The notes beneath the pieces were generated by a model, which saw nothing but the letters and a program-made list of their open reading frames with translations, did no database searches and was not told the origin of the DNA. From NCBI GenBank assembly GCA_035079385.1, contig JAVHKY010000038.1:496001-560000 (forward strand): a DNA stretch of 64,000 nt. The letters are read 5' to 3'. Positions 36,419-48,133 of the stretch are shown piece by piece. The translations under genes were made by a program, and so were the position numbers. How positions within the stretch are numbered: position 1 is the first letter of the stretch; every line of letters starts with the position of its first letter. This DNA is from Aspidiotus rigidus. Lineage: Eukaryota > Arthropoda > Insecta > Hemiptera > Diaspididae.

Positions 36419-37780
36419 TCATTCTCCCGGAAATTTTAACATTTCATCCAACGTTGGACCTGATGGCCCCAGAGGATCTTTTGGAAGCATAAAAATTCCA
36501 CGTGCGAAAGTGTAATTGACGATACTAAGAACAGAAATCACAAATTATTGGAGTAATAGTGCTGTGGAGCATAAAAATTGAATCCTTGCAAATACTAACC
36601 GCTTCTCAATCGTCTCTCTCCAGGAATGTTCTTCATTGATCAAATCTCGGTATCCGTCGTTGGAGATAATGACGCCTTGACGTTCGGTCGCATATTGAAG
36701 AATATATCTAAATTAAAAATTATACCAATAGTCATTCATAAAAAATTTGCGTATTTTCTTCACAAAAATATGTCGTACCGATCATCGTATGGAGTGTAGC
36801 GTTTTCCATTATCCATTTTACGAGATGGGGTGAACGAGAACATATTCTCTTTTTCGAAACCAACTACAGTTCTTTCTTCAGAAGGTGATCTCGTTCGATG
36901 CCTATACGTTTGCGGTAGAAAACAAACTATTTCGTCATGACCACGATTCTTAAAATACTGGATAACCAAAATATTTCCACGCATGGCGAAACTTCCGTTT
37001 CCGTAACTAAAATTATCAATCATATCCATTCAACGTCATAAAAATCACAGACGTGTAAAAATACTGTAAAAATACTTACCCAAATCCAACATTACAGCCG
37101 TCGATTATAATAGGTCTTAAGCCCACTGTTCGCGTTTCTTCAGCTTTATCATTCAAAATATTTGGGTAACTTAATTGTATGATTCTGGTTTGAATCTTAG
37201 GATTAGAGGTACTAGTTGTTTCTTCAGGACTTTCGTTACTAGACTTTTCTTCAATATTCGCAGTCAGTTTCTTTCCCTTACGTTTACGGCCTATAGTGCG
37301 TGAAGCTAATTTAGAAATTCTAGAAGTTGTACGTAATTCCTGACCGTTATCCTCATCATTACCGAGGGTTACAAGTTTTCTCTTCTTATAATTTCGATAC
37401 CCGGGACCATCAGGCGAAGAATCTTTGGAAACGAAGCTTTTCGATTTTCCTCTTTTTCTATATCCATTTGTTTTTAGCTTGGCCAAACCCCTACCATAAT
37501 TTCCAACAGGTATAAAATCCGGTGCAGTATCGAGCTCAAAATGTACTACAGTAGTCTCCGGATCACTCTTGATCGAAATAACGGAATTATCACCATTCAC
37601 ATAGTCCTCGACCGTATCATCTAATTCAATCACATCGACATGATGTTGGGTTTCAATGATTTCTAGAGACGCTGAAGATTCGTCAGAATCCGATTCAGAA
37701 TCACAAATTGAAATCACGTCCACATTGGACGGGTCGAGAGGTAATTTTTCATTCGTAGTAGTAAGTTCTGTTCCCTCCAT
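36419..37780 (-). CDS. Regnase/N4BP1-type NYN-domain ribonuclease (4 exons, 380 aa)
   Basis: Exons on the minus strand: 37080-37780, 36779-37006, 36600-36707, 36419-36524; phases and GT-AG sites agree. Residues 1-220 are a low-complexity, acidic then basic tail (ISICDSESDSDESS; GRKRKGKK). Residues 221-370 are a NYN/PIN-like RNase domain. LRPIIIDGCNVGFG holds the first catalytic Asp (D227); RGHDEIVCFLPQ follows, then VIISNDGYRDLI with D327 and D331. IEKRIVNYTFARGIFMLP closes the fold. The family cleaves mRNA stem-loops and restrains immune transcripts in animals. Unlike ZC3H12 proteins there is no CCCH zinc finger after the domain, so it may instead be N4BP1/KHNYN-like. A ~35-residue insertion (SPSEERTVVGFEKEN) separates the second strand region from the catalytic Asp pair. 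Divergent from the TMEM268 gene. Confidence 0.88.
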
Positions 37781-38918
37781 TTTTATAGTACAGGGATCAA
37801 ACTCATTCTTACTAGATTATTTTGAGATCACAAATCGAAATATTGCTCTTTATATTTCGAAGATTCGAACCATCACAATACAAAAATGAAATTAGAAAAG
37901 TCACACTGTGATTACAGTTCTTCGACTAAGGTCTCCTCACAGTCAATGGCGACGTTCTCAATCGAATTTTATCAATGCACAAGGATTTCGGAATAACATT
38001 ATCAACGGATTTTGAACAGATCTAGTGATGTTATCGACCGAGAAACAAATTAATAATAATAACATTATTTTAAGACGGCATTACTTAAATTTTAGTTTTA
38101 AGGTAACGTTCCAGAAACCTAACATCATTATGATAAGAAGAAGATGATCAAGGAGAGACCACAGGAGAGACTCGCAAACGAATCATGCTGCATACCTCGT
38201 GACGAGTCGTGGCTAAAAAATTTGTACGCAATAAGCCTGAGCTAAAACCCAAAAAACGAAGAACAATCTGGACAATTAGATCCTTTTCACTCGTGAAGAA
38301 AAACCTTTTTGTGGAGATCGTTTCAAAGTTGCTTGAGCTATGGTGTGACGAGAGCACGCTGCGCTGCCGTCCAATTTAATTGAAGTACGTCACGAATCGC
38401 ATTTCGGAGAAAGATATCTTTCTTTCATGAATGAAACGCCTATTTCTACGAATTGCGATTCGTGACGTACGTCAGTTAAATATTGGGACGGCAGCGCGAT
38501 CGGGACCACTCCGATCCTCCGAAACTCGACCGTGGCTGTTGTTGCAGTCCCTAAGCAAAAACTACTCGTAGATTCGAGGCCACCCAGGTTCGCTAATGCT
38601 ATGTTCTATGGCTAATGCTATTTATAAAATTAAATTCATAGTATCATCATTAGTGCAGAACACCAGTGTTCGTACGTTCGTACATTCCGAATAGCCTCAA
38701 ATTAAAATTTCACATTCATTTCTTCGTTCTTGAGTCATTACTCTTTGTTTGTTAACACTCGCAATCTTGTTAGTTTAGGTGTGTACCTTTACTTTTTATC
38801 CTTATAACCAAATCCTTCACTCTCTTCGTCATCGTAACGTGTTAACGTTATCAGAATGAGATTCGTTACATCCGTAGCATTATTGCGAACGTTCGAAACT
38901 ACATTGTATCAATAAAAA
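37781..38918. promoter_or_regulatory. Shared intergenic region of divergent RNase and TMEM268 genes
   Basis: About 1.1 kb separates the RNase start codon from the presumed non-coding first exon of TMEM268. That exon appears to end at 38919 (AAAAAG|GTGAGT). The region must hold both promoters. It contains a foldback repeat (38358-38505) with CRE-like TGACGTA words. No TATA box could be assigned. Confidence 0.5.
38358..38505. repeat. Foldback element (~45-bp inverted arms)
   Basis: The left arm runs GCGCTGCCGTCC then TACGTCACGAATCGCA (38361-38401). The right arm is its inverse, TGCGATTCGTGACGTA then GGGACGGCAGCGC (38454-38496). Arms differ by a few bases and a small indel. Inside lies a perfect 16-base palindrome AGAAAGATATCTTTCT (38408-38423). 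TGACGTACGTCA (38463-38474) is also a perfect palindrome. It resembles a small palindromic MITE. Confidence 0.85.
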
Positions 38919-39096
38919 GGTGAGTTTATTAGGCGGGTCCCGGTTACTAGCAACTTATTATGCCTCATCTGACGTAATTTAAAATTCTCTGTGTTATTCT
39001 GTGGAATGTGTTTTTCAATTAAGAATTATACTTGAGACTTCCTGATTTTGCTTTCATGTCACTAAATTTGCGAAAATTTTGTAGGCTGTGAATAGA

Positions 39097-42000
39097 ATGA
39101 GTGAAGAAACGCCAGATCAATCTACTTCTGACCCAAAGTTACCTAAAAAAAAATGGGTCAAATTCGAAGATGACGTGAAAGCCGAGAATAATGATTCCAA
39201 TAAGTCAACAGTATTACCTTCGGAGTCCGTTGCGGTGAACATACCAACATCGTCCACACAAAAAAGTAAAGCTTACAGTGGAGCTATATTGCCTACTGAA
39301 TCTGTTCATATAAACGTCAATAATGTACGTTCACCGGATGCCAACAATGCAAACTCCTCGTCTCAAGTCATCGACATGAGAACAATTAATCTACACGAAA
39401 CATCGAATGGTGTATCCTCAGCTCAGCCTAGTAATGTTATACGTCAAGGATTCGGTAAGAAAAATAAGGTTGGGACTGGCTTGAGATCTTTGCGTGTCTA
39501 TAGAGAAGTTATTTTTTCAGCAAACGGCGATATTATCGTTACTTTGTTACCAGTCAATTCCAGTTTCCCGTGGATCACTCCCGCGAAATTCCGTCCTGAA
39601 CTTGTACCAGAAGAATTGATGGCACAAGGTTTGACTGTGAGTGTTATTCTATTCTGAAAATGACCGCATAGTTTATAAATTAATGTATTGTTATTCGTCT
39701 GTGAATGACCTGAACAGATTTCTTGCAGAAAAATCGAACTTCGTCAAGTAGGATTATTTTTTATTCGCTCTTTTTTTCTTTCATTCAAATCATGATTTTG
39801 CAATCATCGTCTCGTACTCTTGCAAACTCACCCCATTAAAAATTAATATTGATTGCGTGTTTGTTTTAAAACGAATTGTAACTGCGAATGTTAACTTAAG
39901 CATGCGAAATTTTGAGAATATTATGTTTACTTCTTTAAAATTTGTTTTTCTTCATCGAACGGATACCGATTTGTCCAGTCATTTTGTGTAAACTAATCAT
40001 CATTCTATTCGTTTTAATTGTTTCTTTAGTTAACTGTCGAAGATTATGTGCATGTGATGGAAATGCTAACCAACGATCTACGCTTTACGTTGTACAACAT
40101 TTGTTACAAACGTGTTCTAGTATTATGGATATTTACTGCATTTGTTGTGCTATTAGCGTTATTATTTTCTGGTGTCCAAGGGCTCACGTTATTTAGCCTA
40201 GGTGTCATGTGGTTAGTTTTGAATTCGGCTGCCATTTTCTTATGCATGTGGATTAAAATAAAGGTAGGGTAAATTTTTTAAGAATGGAGTCACGATTCGT
40301 AAAATTGTATAATATACATGGGTTTACTCTCTTGTTTCAGTTAAACCATAATTTAGAACGTTGTCTAGCGCAGATCAATCGTCATTTATTGCGCCATAAA
40401 ATTATTTTAGGTTTGGATGACCGTGGCAGGATATCGTGCCATAAAGTGAATCTTTGCTTCATTTACTTCGATACAACGGATTGCGTCGTAAGTGAAGATT
40501 TTTTGAACGATTCTAGTTCTCAATTCCGTGTTAATCATTGAGTTTTAACCGCAGAAAAAGTTGCAAGAAATCATCGAGAACGAAGAAGCCGCCGGGCGAG
40601 TAGTCAGCAGAGAGATATCACGCGAAAATCAAAAAGCTTCTCGCCAATTTCAAGAAAGAATGGATATTGACGATCAGGATATAATTATCCAAGGCAGTAG
40701 CGCGACGCGCGTATCTCGCAAACAAGTGAGTTGTTTATTTTTCGTTTACGTGTTGGATGTAGGTACGCTTAGCTGTTAGTGTGTTTGATCGGTTGAGTTT
40801 TTAAGACTCGTACGTATTTACGCTAATTAGATAAATTGAGCAGCATCGAAACAGTAATTGAGATCGTTGACGGTTTGCCTGAGATGAAGTCACTTAAGAA
40901 TGTTTTAGCGCCTTGTAATATTACGCTTTTAAAATGAGGAATCCATTTAGAATGCGTTCTCTGCAGATATTGTAATTTTTGGGTTGTATATATTGAAATC
41001 GCCTACTGTTATTCGGGATTGTAGTGTAGGTAGAAAACATCAATATTATTATGGCTTATTAAATTTCTATGGGCATTGTGGTACTTTGATTTCGATATGA
41101 CTTATTAATTGCTTACCAGTGTACAATCGCTCCTTCCGAATGAAATTTATGGTGACATTATAAAACCGTTCAAAGTTTCAACTTTCTGTGACTTGACGTA
41201 GAATTTTTTAGAAAGTATTATTTTTAGTGGATAATATCAGATATCAGCTGAAAACAAGAAACCTTTCAAGTGCAAAAGATTCCTTAAGGATATAAATGTT
41301 GCGGAATGTTTTCTAAAATTAGAGGTGAGAATACGAGTGTTTGATTTAGAACGGGTAGCCTTCTTTTTTTTTATGAAGACTTTGGTGTGAGGTTGTAAAA
41401 TTATTTCGTAAGAACTTTCTCGTATTTTTATGCGTACGCGTATCTTTCGGTGTGAGAGAATTTGAGTGGGTATTATTTCCCATTTATAGGAAAAAAAGGA
41501 TTGAGTGAAAAAATCTACGACCTGTTGATTTTATATTGAACAAAATATTTATAAAATTTGTAGGAAGTAACTGACGAGTGAAGATCTCATGGAGTCGAAG
41601 TGAGTAATTCCAATGCTGTTTGAAAATTATTCTAGATATCGAGAGTTCATATTTTCGTGAGCTTCTATTTGATCAAAGATTTTGTGAAAATAAGAATTGA
41701 GGAAATGTGAACTAGGAAGCATTTAAATGAGAACTGCTAGAGGTTCTCTAGTGATGAAATATTTACTAGTGTGTACCGAAGAAATTTCTGTATGGTTCAT
41801 GACAATAATAAGATCTTAAGTCGTATCTCGTCTCGATTCAAAGAATGTAGAAAGTCGAATTTGTTTTATGAATCTGAAAAATTTGCTCTCTCAGGTTGAA
41901 GAATAAATGATGAGAAGTGGAAAATCTCCATAATTTCATCTAATCAATGCTTAGAATAAATCCTTTCCTAAATCCGTATTCTAAATAAATTATTTTATAA

Positions 42001-43930
42001 ACTATGTAACCGCAAAAGGAAAGAGGAGAACAGTTGTTTGCGCGATACATCCAGAGATGGTGTAAAGATTATTTACGTCATCGGCTAGATTGGACGATCG
42101 ACGAAGAAGGAGGCAATCCGGTGGACACTCGTCATTTGGCATCTGCTCTATGTCCATGTCAGTACATTGAAGAATACCTACGATGCAAACCGCGTATCGA
42201 CAAGCGTGCATTTTGCCCGATGTTTTCTTCATATTTGAGGGAACGAGGGCTCGATTAGAACTCTACAAAAGAATTTTACTCGCTGAAAACCGATCACCTC
42301 TTTTGGAAAAATTTTTAAATCTGTATGGCGGAATATATGTCATTCACCATACAAATTTATCGATTAATTCGTTGTGTAACATTTAAGACTCGAATATTCG
42401 TACGTGACGCAATTTGAAAGTTTTCCCCTTTCGCGAGATAGCGTAAATATTGACATAGGTATTTGTCGCTTTGAATTACAAATTAATTTTTATAAAATCG
42501 ATTTAATTTCATGCTCACGTAAATACCGTCGTGGATGTTGCCATAACCAGTTTTTTTTTTTTTTTTTTTTTGAATTCACGGCTAGTACGTACTTAATTCT
42601 GAAATCGCATCCTGATTCTTTCGATTCGGCAACTTTTTTGAATTTCAAAATCGGAGATCTCAGTCGCTGTCGTACGAATATTTTAGGCTTAAGTGATCGG
42701 GTCGAGGAAAGTGTGTTCGTGTATCTGTGATGGATTTTATTCTTTTACAAAAAACGTTAGTACCTTTTTGAAATATCTTAAACGTATTATACCTATATTT
42801 TATCACCCTAGAGAGTATTCTATAATAATGTATTTCTATCGTACTCAACGGATATTTATATTTTTCTATCTCTGTGCACCATCGTTAGTAGGTATGGTGA
42901 GCGGTAATCACACTCGGGTATTACACGTGTCTTCTCACGAATAGTTTAATTTTACGAACCTCTTACATTTTACCAGTTAGAACAAATTTCTATTACTTTC
43001 GAAGTTTGTGTACTTATTTGAATCCGTCAAGAGAAGGCAGTCATCTTATCTCTTATCGCTCATTACTAGTGATAAGTCCACAATTTCCGTCCAAATCGTG
43101 ATTTTTTTGTACTTAAAACGTGCTACTTTTTATTTATTTTCTCCTGTCAACAGTATGATGATAATTTTTAATTATTTCGTTTATTTGTGCGTTAGTTATT
43201 ACACGTCGATATTATAATAAATACTTATAAATACTTTTACCACTAATAGTTACAGTATTTTTATTACTTGTGTAAACTGTAGATTGTTTTTTCCCTAGAG
43301 AATACAAGTTTTTTGTTTCAATTTTTTTCCGATCATCGTTCTGATAGTCTGTACTTGATGCCGGCCATCACCGGATTTCATGTTTATTGTCTTGACTAAT
43401 CATTATAAATAATATTTTCGTTTCAATCTTATGCTGTTTATTTCGGATTGCCGGCTGAGTTTTCCTTTCTTTGTTACCGAATAGGGACACCTACAATTTG
43501 TAATTACGATTCAAGATGAAATTTATGGCATCTTCGTAAAATGCATGTACGCTTTCCTTTACGATAGTAGCTATATTCTGGAGCTTTTTTGCTTCGCTTG
43601 AAAACATTGATTTGAATAACTATGATATAATATCGTTTTATTTGATTCACTTTTCTAAGTTCTATTGGTGGTGGGTTAATGAATGTGCAGGAAAGATCGG
43701 TATTGCTGTTATTGCGGTATTCTTCACGTTGGGTGAAGTACGTATTAAGAGGTCAATTGCTATTGAATGTGGACGGCAGCATTGCTCATTTAAGCAGAAT
43801 TCCACCTCGACATTGTGCAACCAGTCAGTGCCCGTGTCAATTCATCGAACAACATCTGAAATACAAACCGAAAGGCAAGTTGACTCTTAAGAAATTTTTC
43901 AGCTTGCCTAATTTTCCGCTGAAGAAATGA
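39097..43930 (+). CDS. TMEM268: TMEM268 homologue with two alternative last exons
   Basis: Two-pass membrane protein, 443 aa in either form. A non-coding exon probably ends at 38919. Coding exons are 39097-39636, 40030-40263, 40341-40487, 40555-40725, and then either 42019-42258 or 43691-43930. The start is the ATG at 39097. Residues 1-150 are polar. The two membrane helices lie at about 209-229 (VLVLWIFTAFVVLLALLFSG) and 232-255. LLRHKIILGLDD and VNLCFIYFDTTDCV match the conserved middle of TMEM268. RH followed by CPCQ(F/Y)IE in the last exon matches its conserved C-terminus. The family is poorly characterised; vertebrate TMEM268 has been linked to integrin beta-4 stability. It lies tail-to-tail with DNAJC7. 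Confidence 0.88.
42019..42258 (+). CDS. TMEM268 alternative last exon A (80 codons)
   Basis: Phase 0 acceptor CCGCAAAAG before 42019. Begins ERGEQLFARYIQRWCKDYLR, contains TRHLASALCPCQYIEEYLRC, and ends RERGLD then stop. Exactly the length of exon B and homologous throughout. It diverges most at the C-terminal ~25 residues, which here carry an extra Cys (AFCPMF). Joining to 40725 keeps the frame. Confidence 0.85.
   Translation, partial: ERGEQLFARYIQRWCKDYLRHRLDWTIDEEGGNPVDTRHLASALCPCQYIEEYLRCKPRIDKRAFCPMFSSYLRERGLD
43691..43930 (+). CDS. TMEM268 alternative last exon B (80 codons)
   Basis: Phase 0 acceptor AATGTGCAG before 43691. Begins ERSVLLLLRYSSRWVKYVLR, contains PRHCATSQCPCQFIEQHL, and ends with a Lys-rich tail (KLTLKKFFSLPNFPLKK). 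By eye it is closer to the vertebrate TMEM268 C-terminus than exon A. Its own stop and downstream AATAAA words (for example near 46798) suggest use through alternative polyadenylation. Confidence 0.85.
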   Translation, partial: ERSVLLLLRYSSRWVKYVLRGQLLLNVDGSIAHLSRIPPRHCATSQCPCQFIEQHLKYKPKGKLTLKKFFSLPNFPLKK

Positions 43931-46900
43931 TTATGAACGCTCTAAATTAACTTTTCCTCAGATTTTTTATCACCGTCGATACTCTTACACTTATACACAA
44001 TAATTCTATGTGCAATATGATTCTAATAGTTACATAGCACTCATACTTTGGAGGAATTTTCCTCGCTTTCTCAAAATCGACGTACTTATCGTGAAGGGTG
44101 TATGTTTCCTTCTGAAATCTAAAGGCTGCCTGTGATCTGATATTTTACAGTATTTTTTGTGATGGGATATTGAGCAGAAACTATTCAATTATTTTTATCA
44201 CGCATGTAAACTACGCATTTATTTTGTTTTTAATATTATCAATTGTATAAATTTTCCTCTCGTGTGCCTTAAACACTATTCTTAACTCACACTCACGTGG
44301 ATATACTCGTATTTTAGTATCTGTCGACAGGCAAGAATGAAAAGTAGTTCTTTTGCCGTGAAAAATTGTGTCTGATCAATGCTAAATGATTCAATTTGAA
44401 CAACCTTTTAAAGTGAGCTATCGATAGACAGTGGGATTATGATCTTGTTAGAATATTGAGCTGTTATTCAGCTTACAAATTTATAATTCGTCTCATTATT
44501 GATTCACGGCAGATTTTAATTACAGGCCTCACAAATGATTTTGGCAACAGCGCTGTAGGTGAAACTTGAGGAAGGCACTCATGGAAATTTGAAAAAATTC
44601 TGGTAATATCTAATGAATTATTGATTTCTATGAGAAATTGGAGAATGAAAGTTGTAGCCCTCGAAATTCTAGAACTAAAGGGTTGACTTACATTTTTGGC
44701 GTTTCACATGTTAAATTCTACACCTAGAACTTACTTGCCAGTTTTACTATTGAAGCATGTAATTTAATCGGCTGTGTCTATAAAAATATGAAAAAATCCA
44801 TTCCCTGTACAAGTTTTACTTACTTATAAACTTTGTTTTCAGATTTTATGAGTTATATTTTGAAATTATTTATAGACATAAGAAAAGCAATCTGTTGCAA
44901 TTCCTCATTTGATCAACTGTTTGCAGGATTTTCTGAACTTCATAATATTACCTAATTCAGAATACACTACAATCATTGTTACAAACTGCCTCTCACAATT
45001 TTAATTGCAATAGAACTGAAATTTATCTTTTATTTAATGTTGCTGCAGGTAGTGGATTGTTTTCAAAACTTTTTGCATAACTTCTATGCACATTGACACT
45101 TAGAATGATTATTTATAATAATATGATGTTGCCTAAACGCAACAGTATTATCCAATCTATTGCTATCAATCTGGTCTTTCTTCAACTTGTTCCTGTTTTT
45201 ATTGGTGTTTCTGTAGGTACTTATTTGTGTAAAAAAAAAAAATCCTCTCTTTTACTTGCATTCCTCTCATTCCTTACTTCTCATTCTGTAGTTTAGAATG
45301 AAAACTAATAAATATTCACTCTACTCAACTGTGAAAGTAAAGAAATTTGAACCGATCTTACGTTCTACAAAGTTTATTCTCTTAATTTGTGCACTAAATG
45401 CCTTTGTTCTTGACTTACTCTAAGATTACTCAATTAATATTCAAATTAGAGAACTGTCCTAATCCTGTTTTCAGTTTTTTGTAGCGCTCCTAGTGGGTGA
45501 CTGGTCCAAATAGTTACATTGTCTTATAACTTATAAGTCACTCAATTCTCATTTTCCATAAGTGCAAAAATTTCATGTCATTTGCGATTCTGACGTCATC
45601 AGTAGTGCTGGGAAATTATTACAAAGGCTCTACAGTATTTAAAAAAAAGAGGGAAAAAATTTGTGGCTTCTTTTCTTTGCTGCTTTGAGAATGTCTTAAA
45701 TAAAAGTCAACACATTAATAAGAGTCCATCTTGTATATAAGAATAAGTCTCCAGCAGTCCAGCTTATGCTTGCAAGGACATCATCAACATACAGTGACGT
45801 CATCAAAGTACAGAATAATGATGCTGCAGATTGAACCCCTACAAGACAAAGAGTCCTATATTTACATCTCTGGTTATTATAATGTCTTATTTGAGATAGC
45901 CCTTAGATTGTTTACCAGTAGATCTCAAATTTTTTTTCATATTCCTATGATAAGTCAAGGTCATTATAGGTTTGCTATTAACATCTACTCGCAAAATACA
46001 AAGCGGTTGGGCTGCCCCACAGAGTGCGGATGACAATTCACAGAAGTCAGAAACAGGACAAGGCGATAATGATTTTTCATTATATAAGAAGATATATGCA
46101 TAAAATCAGCTCTCATTTATTTAAATATGAACTTGTCTATGAAAAAGTATAGAAAACAATAACTGCAGTTGAGGAAATCTGCTTTCCAGTAAGCCCAACT
46201 CTTAAATTTTTTGCAGAACTTTTTTAGTCACCATTACCATTGTCAATTCATTTATCAAATGCACGCCACCAGATAGCGCGTCACTCAATGTTGAAAATTG
46301 TTCAAGTCTATTTTTTCATAATAATTATGTAAAGCTCAAGAGCCTATTTTCACATTTAAGTTAGTGGTCAAGATTTTTTTCGCCCCAAGTCGCTGAGTTC
46401 CGGGTCTCAAACGCATACTTGAAAAAACATGAAACAGGTTACAAACAATCTTTCTCAAAAAATATGAAGATTTTGTTTCTCAATTTTCATCTTCGCAAAA
46501 AATCTCAAAATTCTGCTAATAAGAAACTGTAATAAATTGCTCTATCTACCTAATGGAATATTTCCACCGTTGTAACTAGAGTCATTCATCTCGTTGTTTT
46601 AAAATGCAGAGAGATGAAAGAAGATCTCTTAAGATGATTCATTATTTTCCGTTACTTATTCAACTATCTGTGTATACTTATTATTTTACTGCCATTTTGT
46701 TCGGCGTACAGGTACAAGACTTGGGATAGAAACTAATTTATTTTTTACTTTGTGGTTTGTATGTTTGGTGTAATTTGTGTTATTTATTGTATGTTATGAA
46801 TAAAACGAGAAAATGAAAAACGCTTTTTACTACTTACATATTATACGTTCTAATGGGTGATGTGCTATTAATAGGTTGTGGGAAATATGACACCATTTAG

Positions 46901-48133
46901 TTTCTTGAGTATTACAATAGGTACTCCGCCTACTCGCTTTCTTTTTGGCTCACTAACCGCTCGATAAAACGGAAGTTTTCAGGAATTGCCAAGAAATAGG
47001 GCTATTCTGCAATCTTACAGTCGGTCAATCCAATGTCTGTTAGTTGAATATTGTAGAAGGTGGCTACTTGGACAATTCAACTGATATTCTTTGTAGAAAA
47101 GAAAATTATTCTGTTTTATAATATCAATCGTTCTTCAGTGGTGATGGAATGCTTGAAGATATTGGTACCCGAATACGCTTACAGGTGAACGGGACGCCGG
47201 TAACCATGGCGGATTGGTGACGACCAAATACAATTTTATTATTACTATTTCACCTTCGCATTTTCAACAATCAATATTTATCTTCACTTATATATTTCAA
47301 CAGAAAACAGATGGATAGCTGTAGGAAATTTAATGGGAGACAATTATCTCGGTATCTACGGTACAGGACAGGCACCGCACTAATTCTGCATTTTCGAACA
47401 AATTTTTACGTTGTAATAATAATTAGTTTTTTTATATCACTGTTATTTTATTCTTTTCTTACACAAATTAAAATTCATCTCATTCTTTTTATATTTTGCA
47501 AATTTATGGAGCGAATAAGAGTACATCGATAGAAATGATTTTATTCAAATACTTACAACATTGTTCAAGATATATACACAAACGCGTACAAATGTAAAAG
47601 ACAACTTCGAAGTGACTACACACAGGAAGGTAGATCTCTCTTGCTAAAACAGCGAAAACTTTACCAAAAGAAATATGATTTTGGCAATGAACTTCGTTTT
47701 TCCTTGGCGAGAATCTTTTTGAAGAGGAACTGACTGGGGACGTCAAAAGTAAAAATCAATAATTGAAATACATTACTAGTTCCGCGAGATTAAGGAAGCA
47801 GAATCATGTAGCAAGTTTTTTGCGAGTGTATAGATCGATAAGAAAGTAAAAAAATGTAGCGAAAAATGAAAAATCTTTAAGAAGGATAAAATCAAACTAG
47901 TTTATAAATTCTTCAATCTACGAACTGCACTTCTCACTAGCGCGTATTGCACTTTGTATTTCGATTTACAGACTACGTCTTTATGCAATTTAATGAATTT
48001 TCGTCCTGTCCTCAAATTTTCATGACACCGTGCGCCAAAGTATAATATGATACACAGAAAATCATTACAAATAATATAATGAAAAGAACCGATTCACACT
48101 AAAATCAACGTAGGTACTGTACAAGGGAGATTT
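43931..48133. other. 3' regions of TMEM268 and DNAJC7, no further gene
   Basis: Contains the presumed long 3' UTR of TMEM268 and the 3' UTR of DNAJC7 (from the opposite side). No conserved exon recognised. A few short open stretches near 46600-46720 and 47130-47380 are discussed under rejected items. Confidence 0.45.
47540..47545 (-). terminator. Likely polyadenylation signal of DNAJC7
   Basis: TTTATT on the plus strand reads AATAAA on the minus strand, about 590 bases after the DNAJC7 stop codon. No nearer signal was chosen; this is a plausible but not unique site. Confidence 0.4.

Noticed and set aside
46600..46725. Short signal-peptide-like frame followed by a GT donor
   Set aside because: No continuing exon in phase was found, and it lies in the probable 3' UTR of TMEM268.
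47125..47385. Two short peptides that look coding (GDGMLEDIGTRIRLQ and NRWIAVGNLMGDNYLGIYG)
   Set aside because: They are in incompatible phases for a simple splice, one has no initiating exon, and the family is not recognisable. Kept only as a hint for transcript checking.
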